Assembly: GCA_009835735.1 (NCBI GenBank)
Contig: VXWX01000079.1
Coordinates: 1 to 63,082 of the forward strand
Reading direction: 5' to 3'
DNA: 63,082 nt
DNA from: Acidimicrobiaceae bacterium
GTDB lineage: Bacteria > Actinomycetota > Acidimicrobiia > Acidimicrobiales > Aldehydirespiratoraceae
The notes under the pieces are model-generated. The model had not been told where the DNA came from and did no database searches. It saw only the letters and a program-made list of their open reading frames with translations. This document shows, piece by piece, positions 8,835 through 17,332 of this stretch; the stretch's first letter is position 1, and the number at the start of each line of letters is the position of its first letter. A program made the position numbers and the translations under genes.

Positions 8835-10079
8835 ATGGAACCGATCCGCAGCCCGATCCCACTGGCGGAGATGGAGCCGGCTGCCCGCCCGGTGCACACC
8901 GCAATCGGCCTTCCGCCGGCGTGTTACACCGACGCCGACTTCTATGCCTTCGAGAAGGCTGCCGTGTTCGACACCGAATGGCTGTGCGTCGGCCGCTCCA
9001 GCCAGATACCCGAGCCCGGCGATTACTTCACCGCCACACTGCTGGGCACCGAGCCGGTCGTCGTGGTTCGCAACCGCGACGGCCGGATCAATGTCATGTC
9101 CTCGATCTGCCAACACCGTGCCATGTGCATCACCGCTCCAGCCGAGCGGCCCAAGGACGAGTGGTTCGATCCGCCGCCGGAGTGCAGCGGCTCCACCCGG
9201 AATTTCCGCTGCCCCTACCACTGGTGGACCTACGACCTCGACGGTCGTCTCATCGGCGCACCGGAGATGCATCAGCGTCCCGGCTTCGTGCGCTCGGAGA
9301 TCTCTCTGCCCCAGCTAGCGGTGGAGGAATGGCAGGGCTTCGTCTTCTGCTCGTTCGCTGCGGATCCCCCGCCGCTGGGCCCGAGGCTGAGTGCATTCGA
9401 CGAGATGCTCGCCAACTACTGCATCAAGGAGATGGTCACCACCGAGCCCGAGATGCTGCCGATGCCGTTCAACTGGAAGGTCTTCGCCGAGAACTTCATG
9501 GACGCATACCACTCGCTGCGGCTGCACGCCTCCCTCTACGACTTCACCGAGGCCGACACCAGCAACGAGACCCTGCTGTCCGGCACCTTCCCGCCGTTGG
9601 AGCCGGGCTCGATCGGCATCGGCGGCAAGGGTCGCACCGGCTTCAAGGACCGCGGCATGAATCCCACCCAGTCGGCGCTGTTCCCGCCCATCGCGACCCT
9701 CAGCGAAGACGACCGCTGGAACGTCGTGTACCTGTACGTGGCCCCCAGCCTGCTGATCGGCTGCCACAGCGACTCGGTCCACTGGCTGGCGGTGCAACCT
9801 GCCGGAGCGGGCTCGTCCATCATGACCTCCGGCTTCCTGTTCCCCGAGTCGACCACCAAGCTGAAGCTCTTCGACCAGCTCCTCAAGCAGCACACCCGGG
9901 GCATCGAGCTCTTCTACGACCAGGACATGCCGGTGGCAGTGGCCAGCCAGCGCGGCATGGCCTCGCGCTTCGCGCCCCAAGGGCCGTTGAGCCAGCAGGA
10001 CTTCTTCCGCGCCCAGCTCGCGGAGTGGCTCATCGAGCGCTACCGGGCCGCCGAGGAGGCCGCGACTTCACACGGCTGA
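8835..10079 (+). CDS. Rieske-type non-haem iron oxygenase, alpha subunit
   Basis: This 414-residue oxygenase hydroxylates or demethylates an unknown substrate. The Rieske [2Fe-2S] ligands are Cys92 and His94 (ICQHRAMC) and Cys126 and His129 (CPYHWW). The catalytic domain shows Asn213 to His231, with bridging Asp223, Fe ligands His226 and His231, and a late Asp at 362 or 364. The bridging residue is Asp, not the Glu known in carnitine and glycine-betaine oxygenases. The start is the ATG at 8835, eight bases after GGAGG (8822-8826); an upstream in-frame ATG at 8703 lacks a site. No reductase or ferredoxin gene is adjacent. Confidence 0.92.
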   Translation: MEPIRSPIPLAEMEPAARPVHTAIGLPPACYTDADFYAFEKAAVFDTEWLCVGRSSQIPEPGDYFTATLLGTEPVVVVRNRDGRINVMSSICQHRAMCITAPAERPKDEWFDPPPECSGSTRNFRCPYHWWTYDLDGRLIGAPEMHQRPGFVRSEISLPQLAVEEWQGFVFCSFAADPPPLGPRLSAFDEMLANYCIKEMVTTEPEMLPMPFNWKVFAENFMDAYHSLRLHASLYDFTEADTSNETLLSGTFPPLEPGSIGIGGKGRTGFKDRGMNPTQSALFPPIATLSEDDRWNVVYLYVAPSLLIGCHSDSVHWLAVQPAGAGSSIMTSGFLFPESTTKLKLFDQLLKQHTRGIELFYDQDMPVAVASQRGMASRFAPQGPLSQQDFFRAQLAEWLIERYRAAEEAATSHG

Positions 10080-10110
10080 ACCAGGCTGCTTGCCGTTCCG
10101 GTGCAACCCC

Positions 10111-10971
10111 CTAGTCGTCGAACTGGGCGCGGCGCCAGGCCAGCGCGGCCTTCAGGCCGTCGCTGGCGGCCCGCTCCCGGAACTCCTTGCCGACAGCGGT
10201 CTCCGCCGCGTAGACGGGGGCCACCACGTCGAGCCCCGCGTGGATGGCCGATCGGAACCCGGCGGCGTCGGCGCCCCGGTTGATGCCCAGCTTGGCAGCG
10301 GCCAGAGCCTCTGGGGCGATCAGCGCCATGCGACGCGCGTAGGCGAGGGTCTCGGTGCGCAACTCCTCGGTGGGGACGACCCGGTTGACCATGCCCAGCT
10401 CCAGCGCGGTGGGTGCATCGATCAAGTCACCCAGGTAATGGAGCTCCCGGGCCCGCTTGTAGCCGATGATCCAAGGCATGATCAGCCCGGGGCCGGGGTC
10501 GGAGAAACGGACCTCGGGCTCCCCGAACACTGCGTCAGCGGCCGCGATGGTGATGTCGCACAGCAGAGCGATCTCACATCCCCCGCCCACCGCATGGCCT
10601 TGGACCGACGCGATGACCGGCTTTCGCAGGTACCAGTGAGCCAGCATGAACTCAAGTCCCTCGGCCAGCATGGCGTGCCTCGACAGGGCGTCATGGCCAT
10701 AGACCTTCTGGCCCGGCTCCGGCTCCGCCCCCGAGATGTCGAACCCCACACAGAAGCTGCGGCCCTCCGATCGCAGCACCACGACGCTGGTCGACTCGTC
10801 GGCTTCCGCAGTCCGCAGCGCGTCCCACCAGGCGTGCATCAGTCGAGGACTGATCGCATTGAGCTTGTCGGGCCGGTTGACGGTGATGATTCCCACCTGA
10901 GCGTCGGTCTCATAGAGAACCAGCTCGGAGAGCGCCCTCCGACTCTCAGATCCTTCTGGGTCAGCAGCCAT
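10111..10971 (-). CDS. enoyl-CoA hydratase/isomerase (crotonase) family protein
   Basis: This 286-residue protein has the crotonase fold. The oxyanion-hole motif GHAVGGGCE is at 125-133. Both glutamates used for hydration are present by alignment to rat crotonase, Glu133 (GGGCE) and Glu153 (FGEPE). It can therefore be a true hydratase rather than only an isomerase or hydrolase. The gene overlaps the upstream acyl-CoA synthetase by 11 bases and is convergent with the Rieske gene. Together they suggest activation and hydration of an organic acid. Confidence 0.92.
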   Translation of the reverse strand: MAADPEGSESRRALSELVLYETDAQVGIITVNRPDKLNAISPRLMHAWWDALRTAEADESTSVVVLRSEGRSFCVGFDISGAEPEPGQKVYGHDALSRHAMLAEGLEFMLAHWYLRKPVIASVQGHAVGGGCEIALLCDITIAAADAVFGEPEVRFSDPGPGLIMPWIIGYKRARELHYLGDLIDAPTALELGMVNRVVPTEELRTETLAYARRMALIAPEALAAAKLGINRGADAAGFRSAIHAGLDVVAPVYAAETAVGKEFRERAASDGLKAALAWRRAQFDD

Positions 10972-13102
10972 GGGTCTCCTCCTCGGGTTTTGCAGATCTG
11001 GGCACGATCAGGGCGTCGACCACCGCGCAGCCCCGCCCGTCGGGTAGCACAACCACCGGATTCAGGTCGACCTCGGCCAGCTGTTCCCGTTCGGCCCAGG
11101 CGAAACCAGCCAGCGACTCGATGCACTCGACAAGAGCGTCAACGTCGGCTGGCGGCTGCCCTCTGAACCCCGAGAGCATCCGGCACAGCCGCGACGACTC
11201 CGAGACCATGTCGGCCGCGTCCCCGACGCCGAGTGGAAGGACACGCCGGGCCACCTCGTCCGGTTCGGACAGGTCGGCGGCGACGCCGCCGGGGCCGAGG
11301 GCCAGCACCAAGCCGAAGTCCGCGTCCCGGCTCACCCCGACGAGCACCTCGACACCACCGGCGACCATCTCCTGAACCAGCACGCCGGCTACTTCAAGAC
11401 CTTGCTCCTCGACGTTGGCGGCCAGGTCGTCCCAGGCCCGCTCCAGGGACTCGGCGTCGACGATCCCAAGCTTGACCAGACCGAGATCCGACTTGTGCGC
11501 GGCGCGGTCCGACAACGCCTTCAACGCGACGGGGAACCCCACCTCAGCCGCAGCTCCCTGGGCTTCGGCCACGCTCGTCACCTTCTGTTCGGAGGCGACG
11601 GGCACGCCGTAGCCCCCCAGAACCCGCTTGGAGTCGTACTCGTGGATCGCCGGCCGGTCGCCGCCTGCCAGCAACGCGGCCACCCGGTGCTGGCTGGGCG
11701 TGCCGTCCAGCGCTGGCCGGGGCCTCCAGAGTGAGAAGTCTGCCAGCCGCGCGATGGCCGACAGACCCTGGCGCAGTCCGCCCAGCGTGGCGCCGCCGCC
11801 GGTGGCCAGCAGCTCCACCTGGGAGCGGTGCATGAGTCCGGGACGGGTGTTGAGCTGGTAGTGCGGCTTGTCGCTGGCAGCCGCCGACGCGGCCAGCCAG
11901 GGCGTGTAGGCCCGGCCGAAGTCCCAGCCTCCCATCGGCTGGCCGTCGAAGGCGTCGTTGGGGAACACCACCACATCGATGTCGTCGCTCGCTCGGGCCA
12001 CCTCCAGCGCCTTGGGAAGGTTGGTCTCGAAATGGCCGCTGCCCCACGCGTCCAGAGGGTTGCCCTCCCCCGGCACGGGCCCCATGAAGCTCTCCACCGC
12101 GTCGCGGTCCGCCGCAGACAGCGGGGGCAGCTCGATCCCGACGGTGGGCGCGGCGTCGAGCATGAGTTCCACCAGTCCGCCCGAGGCCGTCACCACCGAT
12201 GCCCGGTGACCGGCCGGCAGGTGTGCGGCCTGGCAGGCGGCCAGGACCTCGGTCAGCTCGTCGAGACCGTCCACCTCGATTGCCCGGTGGGCTCGCAGGA
12301 GCGCCGAGAAGACGGGCGCGGAACCGCAGAGCGCCCCGGTGTGGCTGGTGACGGCCCGCTGGGACCGGCTGGTGCGCCCTGCTTTGAGAACGACGACCGG
12401 CTTGCCGGCCGCCGCAGCCCGATCAAGAGCGGCCACAAAGTGCTCCGGATCGGCGATGTACTCGCTGAACACTGCGATCACGCCAGTGCTCCGGTCGTCG
12501 ACGAGATGATCGATGTAGTCGGCGGTGGTCACCACTGCCTCGTTGCCCGACGAGACGATGGTGGAGAACCCGAACCGGCGGGTGTCGCTCATCAGCCCGA
12601 TGCACACCGAGCCGCTCTGGGACACGAGACCCACGTTCCCGTTCAACTGGCCCGGGTCGTGGACGAGTTGCGCGTAGGCGGCTGTGGCCCCTGTCGGATT
12701 GAGGAATCCCATGCAGTTGGGCCCGCACAGGACGATGCCTGCACCGTGGCTGATGGCCGCGATCTCGGCTTGGAGCTCCCTCCCGCCCGGCCCCGCCTCG
12801 GCGAAACCGCCGTCGAAGATGACCGCACCGGCGGCGCCGATACCCGGCAGGAGCCGGTAGCCGTCCAGCACCCGGCGGGCTCCCACGCAGAACACCACCA
12901 CGTCGGGGCTGATGTCCAGATCCGTTAGGGACGGCCGGCATTCCAGGCCGAGGACTTGGGTGTACTTGGGATTGACGGGGGCGATGGTCCCGCCGAATCC
13001 GATGTGCCGGAGGTTCTCCACCACCGAACGGCCGATCGACGGGTTCTCGGACGCGCCGACCACCGCCACAGACGATGGGTTCAGCAGCGCCTCGACGTCC
13101 AC
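10961..13102 (-). CDS. acyl-CoA synthetase, ADP (NDP)-forming, fused alpha and beta
   Basis: This protein of about 713 residues joins a CoA-binding domain (LLNPSSVAVVGASENP at the start), a succinyl-CoA-synthetase-like flavodoxin domain with the catalytic His in VTSHTGALCGS, and a C-terminal ATP-grasp domain (GYGVPVASEQ, then GFPVALKALS and LVQEMVAGGVEVLVGVSRD). It makes acyl-CoA from a carboxylate, ATP and CoA. I chose the GTG at 13102 because domain homology begins there. The frame extends upstream to 13489, but that part lies across the divergent iron-sulfur gene. The acid is unknown. Confidence 0.92.
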   Translation of the reverse strand: MDVEALLNPSSVAVVGASENPSIGRSVVENLRHIGFGGTIAPVNPKYTQVLGLECRPSLTDLDISPDVVVFCVGARRVLDGYRLLPGIGAAGAVIFDGGFAEAGPGGRELQAEIAAISHGAGIVLCGPNCMGFLNPTGATAAYAQLVHDPGQLNGNVGLVSQSGSVCIGLMSDTRRFGFSTIVSSGNEAVVTTADYIDHLVDDRSTGVIAVFSEYIADPEHFVAALDRAAAAGKPVVVLKAGRTSRSQRAVTSHTGALCGSAPVFSALLRAHRAIEVDGLDELTEVLAACQAAHLPAGHRASVVTASGGLVELMLDAAPTVGIELPPLSAADRDAVESFMGPVPGEGNPLDAWGSGHFETNLPKALEVARASDDIDVVVFPNDAFDGQPMGGWDFGRAYTPWLAASAAASDKPHYQLNTRPGLMHRSQVELLATGGGATLGGLRQGLSAIARLADFSLWRPRPALDGTPSQHRVAALLAGGDRPAIHEYDSKRVLGGYGVPVASEQKVTSVAEAQGAAAEVGFPVALKALSDRAAHKSDLGLVKLGIVDAESLERAWDDLAANVEEQGLEVAGVLVQEMVAGGVEVLVGVSRDADFGLVLALGPGGVAADLSEPDEVARRVLPLGVGDAADMVSESSRLCRMLSGFRGQPPADVDALVECIESLAGFAWAEREQLAEVDLNPVVVLPDGRGCAVVDALIVPRSAKPEEETHGC

Positions 13103-13193
13103 CGGCGCGGACGCTAGTGGGCCGCACCGGCGACAGCCGACGCGGCGAGACCGGCTTCCACCTACCGGAGCAGCCCCCCTACAGTCGCGGGTC

Positions 13194-13667
13194 GTGCTCG
13201 TCCGCCTGGTTGTCAACGGATCCCAAACGACTGCCGACACGACCTCGGCGGCCACGCTGCTGGACATTCTGCGCGACCACCTCGGCCTGACCGGAACCAA
13301 GGAGGCCTGCGGCCGGGGCGACTGCGGAGCGTGCACCGTGCTGGTCGGCGAGCGGGCCGTACCCTCGTGCCTGGTGCTGGCAGTCCGGGTGGACGAGCCG
13401 GTGCGAACCGTCGAGGGCTTGGCCGCCGATGCCTCGGCTCTCCGGGAGTCGTTTGCCGACTGGGGCGGGCTGCAATGCGGGTATTGCACACCCGGACTGG
13501 TTGTGCGGGCCTATCAGCTCATCGAATCCGGTGAGTGCGACACCTTCTCCGATGACGAAGTCCGGCAAGCCCTGGCAGGGAACTTCTGCCGCTGCACCGG
13601 CTACAACGGCGTGGTCGCGGCGGTGCAGCAGGCCGCCAGCCGTCACGTCGCACCGGACGGAGCCTGA
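13194..13667 (+). CDS. [2Fe-2S] subunit of xanthine dehydrogenase-family hydroxylase
   Basis: This 157-residue small subunit carries two [2Fe-2S] clusters that pass electrons from the Mo site to FAD. The plant-ferredoxin part shows CGRGDCGACTVL and a following Cys in VPSC. The all-alpha part shows GYCTPG and CRCTGYNG. The GTG at 13194 gives the family's usual start (VLVRLVVNGSQ) and length; a longer in-frame start at 12912 would overlap the divergent synthetase gene. It is followed after 12 bases by the fused large subunit. Confidence 0.95.
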   Translation: MLVRLVVNGSQTTADTTSAATLLDILRDHLGLTGTKEACGRGDCGACTVLVGERAVPSCLVLAVRVDEPVRTVEGLAADASALRESFADWGGLQCGYCTPGLVVRAYQLIESGECDTFSDDEVRQALAGNFCRCTGYNGVVAAVQQAASRHVAPDGA

Positions 13668-13679
13668 GGGGCGGCCAGC

Positions 13680-16600
13680 GTGAGCGTTCTCGGTCGGCGG
13701 GTTCGGCCCAACCAGTGGGATGAGAGAACCTCGGGGAGAGCCGTCTACACCACCGACGTGGTGCTGCCCGGAATGCTCGAGGCCCGCATCCTGCGCAGCC
13801 CCCATCCCCACGCCGACATCCGCAGCATCGACACGTCGCGGGCCGAGGCGTACGTCGGGGTGGCCGCAGTCATCACCGCCGACGACCTGCTCGACCGCAC
13901 CTATCTGCACTTGGGCGAGCCGTTCAGCGATCGATCCGCGCTGGCGCGCGGCCGGGTGCGCTTCATCGGCGAGGAGGTGGCCGCAGTCGCGGCCCGCACC
14001 CGGGCCGACGCCGACGCGGCCCTCGATCTGATCGATGTGGACTACAGGCTCAAGGACGGTGTGTTCACGTCCGGAGCCGCCCGCAGTTCCGGCGCAGCCA
14101 CCGTGCACGACGACGTCGAGGGAAACCTGGCTCTCCAGACAGTGCGCTCCTACGGGGACCCCGACGCGGCCAGGTCGCAGGCGGAGGCTTCGGCGAGCGG
14201 TACCTACATCTACAGACCTGCGGCCCATGTGTGCCTGGAGCCGCACTCAACGGTCGCCAGATGGGACCCGACCCGGCAGCAACTCGACCTGTGGGTGTCC
14301 ACGCAGGCGCCCTATTTCGTGCGCAAAGAGGTCGCTCACCTGCTCGACCTGGACATGGATCAGGTTCGCACCCACCCGGTCGCCGTGGGCGGCGGCTTCG
14401 GGGCCAAGGCCAAGGCCGGCTGCCACGAGGTGATCGCCGCCGCGCTGGCGATCAAGACGAAGCAGCCGGTGCGGCTCGTGCTCGACCGCAACGAGGAGTT
14501 TGCGGTCACCGCTGTGCGCCACGCTTTCGCGGTCGACCTGGCCACCGGAGCCCGGCGCGACGGAACGCTCACCCACCGCGACGGCTACGTGACGGTGGAC
14601 AACGGCGCCTACAACCACGCCGGGCCCTCGGTAGCCATCTACGCCACCATGTTGGCAGCAGGGCCGTACCGGTTGGAGGGGTGTGAAACGGCGGCGTCGC
14701 TGGTCTACACCAACAAGCAGCCGGGAGCGTCGTTCCGGGGCTACGGCAATCCGCAGATGACCTTCGCGATGGAGTCACAGATTGACGAACTGGCCGACAA
14801 GCTGGGCATGGACCCGGTCGAGTTGAGGCTGCTCAACGCCCCCGAGCCGGGTGACGTGACCATCACCGGCTGGCGGCTCGGTTCAGCCCGCCTGGACGAG
14901 TGCCTCCGGCGGGCCCGCGACGAGATCGGCTGGGAGGCGAAGCGGGAGTCGGGCGGCCGCGGGCGGGGAGTGGGCATTGCCGCCGCGATGCATGTGTCGG
15001 GTGCCAACGCCTTCGAGCACTCCGAACTGAGCGAGGCTGCGGTGGAGATCCATGACGACGGCACTGCTCGGGTGTGCTTCGCCGGCGCCGACGCCGGAAC
15101 GGGCCAGGCCGCTCTGTTGCGTCAGATCGTGGCCGAGGAGTTGGGAATCGCCTTCGACGACGTGTCGGTGACCATGATGGACAGCCACGACGCACCCCAG
15201 GATCTGGGAGCGTGGTCGTCGCGGGGCACTATGTGGAGCGGCCACGCCACCGCCGACGCGGCCCGGAACGCGGCCCGATCCCTCAAAGAGGTCGCGGCGG
15301 CCAAGTTCGGCGTGGGCTCCGCCGAGGTGCGGCTACTGGAGGGCGAGGCCCGCTGCGGCGCCGACGCCGTGCCTATTGGGGACCTAGTGGCGCTCACCGA
15401 GGGAGCGGCCGACGGGTGCCTGCGGATGCAGGGGAGCTACCTCACCGACGTGGACAAGATGGACAAGATGCACGGCTTTGGACATTTCTCGCCGGCGTAC
15501 TCCTTCTGCGTGCAGGCGGTGGAGGTGGAGGTGGACTACGCCACCGGCCAGGTCACGGTGCTTGACGCGGTGACGGTTCACGACTCGGGTGCCGCGCTCA
15601 ACCCGGCCGCGGCCGAGGGTCAGGCAGTCGGGGCCATGGCCATGGGACTGGGCGCCGCGCTCGGAGAGGAGCTGGTCTACGAACAGGGACGCCTCGTGAA
15701 CCCCAGCTTGCTGGACTACCCCGCGCCTCGGGCTTCGGACCTGCCGCCGATCCGGGCCATCCTGCTCGACGGGCACGACCCGGCCGGACCTTACGGAGCG
15801 AAGGGAATCGGCGAGATCGGCGTGGTGCCCGCGCCGGCCGCGGTGGCCAACGCGGTGGCCCACGCCACCGGCGTGCGGGTCCGGGAGGTGCCAGTCACCC
15901 CGGACAAGCTGCTGAAGCAACTCGAACCGCACACGACCACGGCCCGCATCGCGCGCCATCGACCGCTGAACGCGGGAGCCACGGTTCACCTGATGTGGAC
16001 CGACCTGATCCGCAAGCTGTACGAGCACGGACTCTTCCGGTTGCTGCACCGCGCCGGCACCGGTTGGGCACGGCGGCGCGGCCGCGGCCGTCCACACGCA
16101 CCTCCGGCCGGCATTGAGGCTGTCGAGCGGCCCAGCACCGTGAACACCGCCCTCCAGGCCCACACGCAAGCATCGCCGGGCGCCGACTACATCGCCGGGG
16201 GTACCGATCTGCTCGTTGCCCGGCAGCAGGGGTTGCGGTCGCCGGTACGCCTGATCGACACCACGTCGGTCCTCAAGTTGCGCGGCCTCGAGGAGACGCG
16301 GGAAGGCGGCCTGCGGATCGGTGCCGCGGTCACTCTCGAGGACCTTCGCCGGCGGGTGTCGGAACCCGATGCCCGGCCGGGCGACTCGATGCTGTCGGAT
16401 CTGCTAACAGAACTGGCCACCCACCAGATCCGGGAGGTGGCCACGGTGGGCGGCAACCTCCTACAGGACAAGCGCTGCGCGTTCTACCGGAACGGCTTCA
16501 ACTGCTACAAGCGGGGCGGCTGGACCTGTCCCTGCTACGCGGTGATGGGCGACCACCGGTTCCACCACGCCGTGATCGGCGGCCACCGCTGCCAGGCCGT

Positions 16601-17111
16601 CACGCCCTCGGATCTCGCTACCGGACTGCTGGCCCTCGATGCCGTCGTCTTCAGCGAAGTGTCCGGACCAAAGCCGACGCGACACAGAGCGATCGACGAG
16701 CTCTATGCGGGGCCTGGCGAGCCAGACCTGTCCCCTGGCGAGCTGCTCACGATGCTGGAGGTGCCCGTCGAGGCCCGAACCCGTCCTGCCGCGTTCGAGA
16801 AGTTGAGGCTCTACACCGGCGATTTTGCGGTGTGCTCCGCGGCGGTGTCGCTCGGTCTCGACGCCGACGGCGTCACCATCGCCGATGCCCGCGTCAGCTT
16901 GGGCGCGGTGGCTCCCAAGCCCTACCGGGCCGAGCGCAGCGAGAAGCGCCTCCAAGGCACCAACCTGAGCGACGGCACGGCCCTCAAGGAGGCGTCATGG
17001 GCCTGGGCCATCGACGCCCACCCGCTGCTCCGCAACGGATGGAAGATCGAAGCCGCCTGCGGCCTGCTGTACCGGGCCCTGACACGGATCGCCGACAACG
17101 CCAATCCATAA
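13680..17111 (+). CDS. fused molybdopterin-FAD subunit of a xanthine dehydrogenase-family enzyme
   Basis: This 1143-residue protein joins two normally separate subunits. Residues about 1-745 are the molybdopterin subunit: an Ald_Xan_dh_C hammerhead, VGGGFGAKAKAG, GASFRGYGNPQ, and Glu712 in GAKGIGEIG as the expected catalytic glutamate. A basic linker spans about 750-830. Residues about 835-1143 are the FAD subunit (YIAGGTDLLV, ATVGGNLLQ, then the CO_deh_flav_C region). A cysteine-rich loop near 935-965 (KRCAFYR, FNCYKRGG, TCPCY, GGHRC) recalls the 4-hydroxybenzoyl-CoA reductase beta subunit, where a similar loop binds a [4Fe-4S] cluster. With the small subunit it hydroxylates an N-heterocycle, aldehyde or aryl-CoA; which one is unknown. 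Confidence 0.92.
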   Translation: MSVLGRRVRPNQWDERTSGRAVYTTDVVLPGMLEARILRSPHPHADIRSIDTSRAEAYVGVAAVITADDLLDRTYLHLGEPFSDRSALARGRVRFIGEEVAAVAARTRADADAALDLIDVDYRLKDGVFTSGAARSSGAATVHDDVEGNLALQTVRSYGDPDAARSQAEASASGTYIYRPAAHVCLEPHSTVARWDPTRQQLDLWVSTQAPYFVRKEVAHLLDLDMDQVRTHPVAVGGGFGAKAKAGCHEVIAAALAIKTKQPVRLVLDRNEEFAVTAVRHAFAVDLATGARRDGTLTHRDGYVTVDNGAYNHAGPSVAIYATMLAAGPYRLEGCETAASLVYTNKQPGASFRGYGNPQMTFAMESQIDELADKLGMDPVELRLLNAPEPGDVTITGWRLGSARLDECLRRARDEIGWEAKRESGGRGRGVGIAAAMHVSGANAFEHSELSEAAVEIHDDGTARVCFAGADAGTGQAALLRQIVAEELGIAFDDVSVTMMDSHDAPQDLGAWSSRGTMWSGHATADAARNAARSLKEVAAAKFGVGSAEVRLLEGEARCGADAVPIGDLVALTEGAADGCLRMQGSYLTDVDKMDKMHGFGHFSPAYSFCVQAVEVEVDYATGQVTVLDAVTVHDSGAALNPAAAEGQAVGAMAMGLGAALGEELVYEQGRLVNPSLLDYPAPRASDLPPIRAILLDGHDPAGPYGAKGIGEIGVVPAPAAVANAVAHATGVRVREVPVTPDKLLKQLEPHTTTARIARHRPLNAGATVHLMWTDLIRKLYEHGLFRLLHRAGTGWARRRGRGRPHAPPAGIEAVERPSTVNTALQAHTQASPGADYIAGGTDLLVARQQGLRSPVRLIDTTSVLKLRGLEETREGGLRIGAAVTLEDLRRRVSEPDARPGDSMLSDLLTELATHQIREVATVGGNLLQDKRCAFYRNGFNCYKRGGWTCPCYAVMGDHRFHHAVIGGHRCQAVTPSDLATGLLALDAVVFSEVSGPKPTRHRAIDELYAGPGEPDLSPGELLTMLEVPVEARTRPAAFEKLRLYTGDFAVCSAAVSLGLDADGVTIADARVSLGAVAPKPYRAERSEKRLQGTNLSDGTALKEASWAWAIDAHPLLRNGWKIEAACGLLYRALTRIADNANP

Positions 17112-17156
17112 CAAGCGTTTTCATATCATTCTGTTGTCATAGTTTATCTAAGCCCG

Positions 17157-17332
17157 TCGCTGTCGACGACGCAGACATCGGCCGCCTCGCCGATCGCTAC
17201 CACATCGTCAAGGACGCATTGCACGGCGACTGCTTCTACCTCGGGTTCTGCGAGCCGGTCGAACGAACTGGACGCCTCATCCACGAGACCGGCAACTACA
17301 TCACCGACGCCGAACGACTCGCGGCCGTCTAA
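17157..17332 (+). pseudogene. unassigned C-terminal gene remnant
   Basis: This stretch translates as a protein-like tail of about 57 residues (DADIGRLADRYHIVKDAL ... GNYITDAERLAAV) ending in TAA. It has no ATG, GTG or TTG in frame between the end of the XDH gene and the first such residues. The sequence before it (17112-17150) is AT-rich. It therefore looks like the end of a truncated gene rather than an intact one. I do not recognise the family. Confidence 0.35.

Noticed and set aside
8835-10079. Rieske protein as carnitine monooxygenase (CntA) feeding trimethylamine to Tmm
   Set aside because: CntA-type enzymes have a bridging Glu; here the bridging residue is Asp223. No CntB-type reductase is adjacent.
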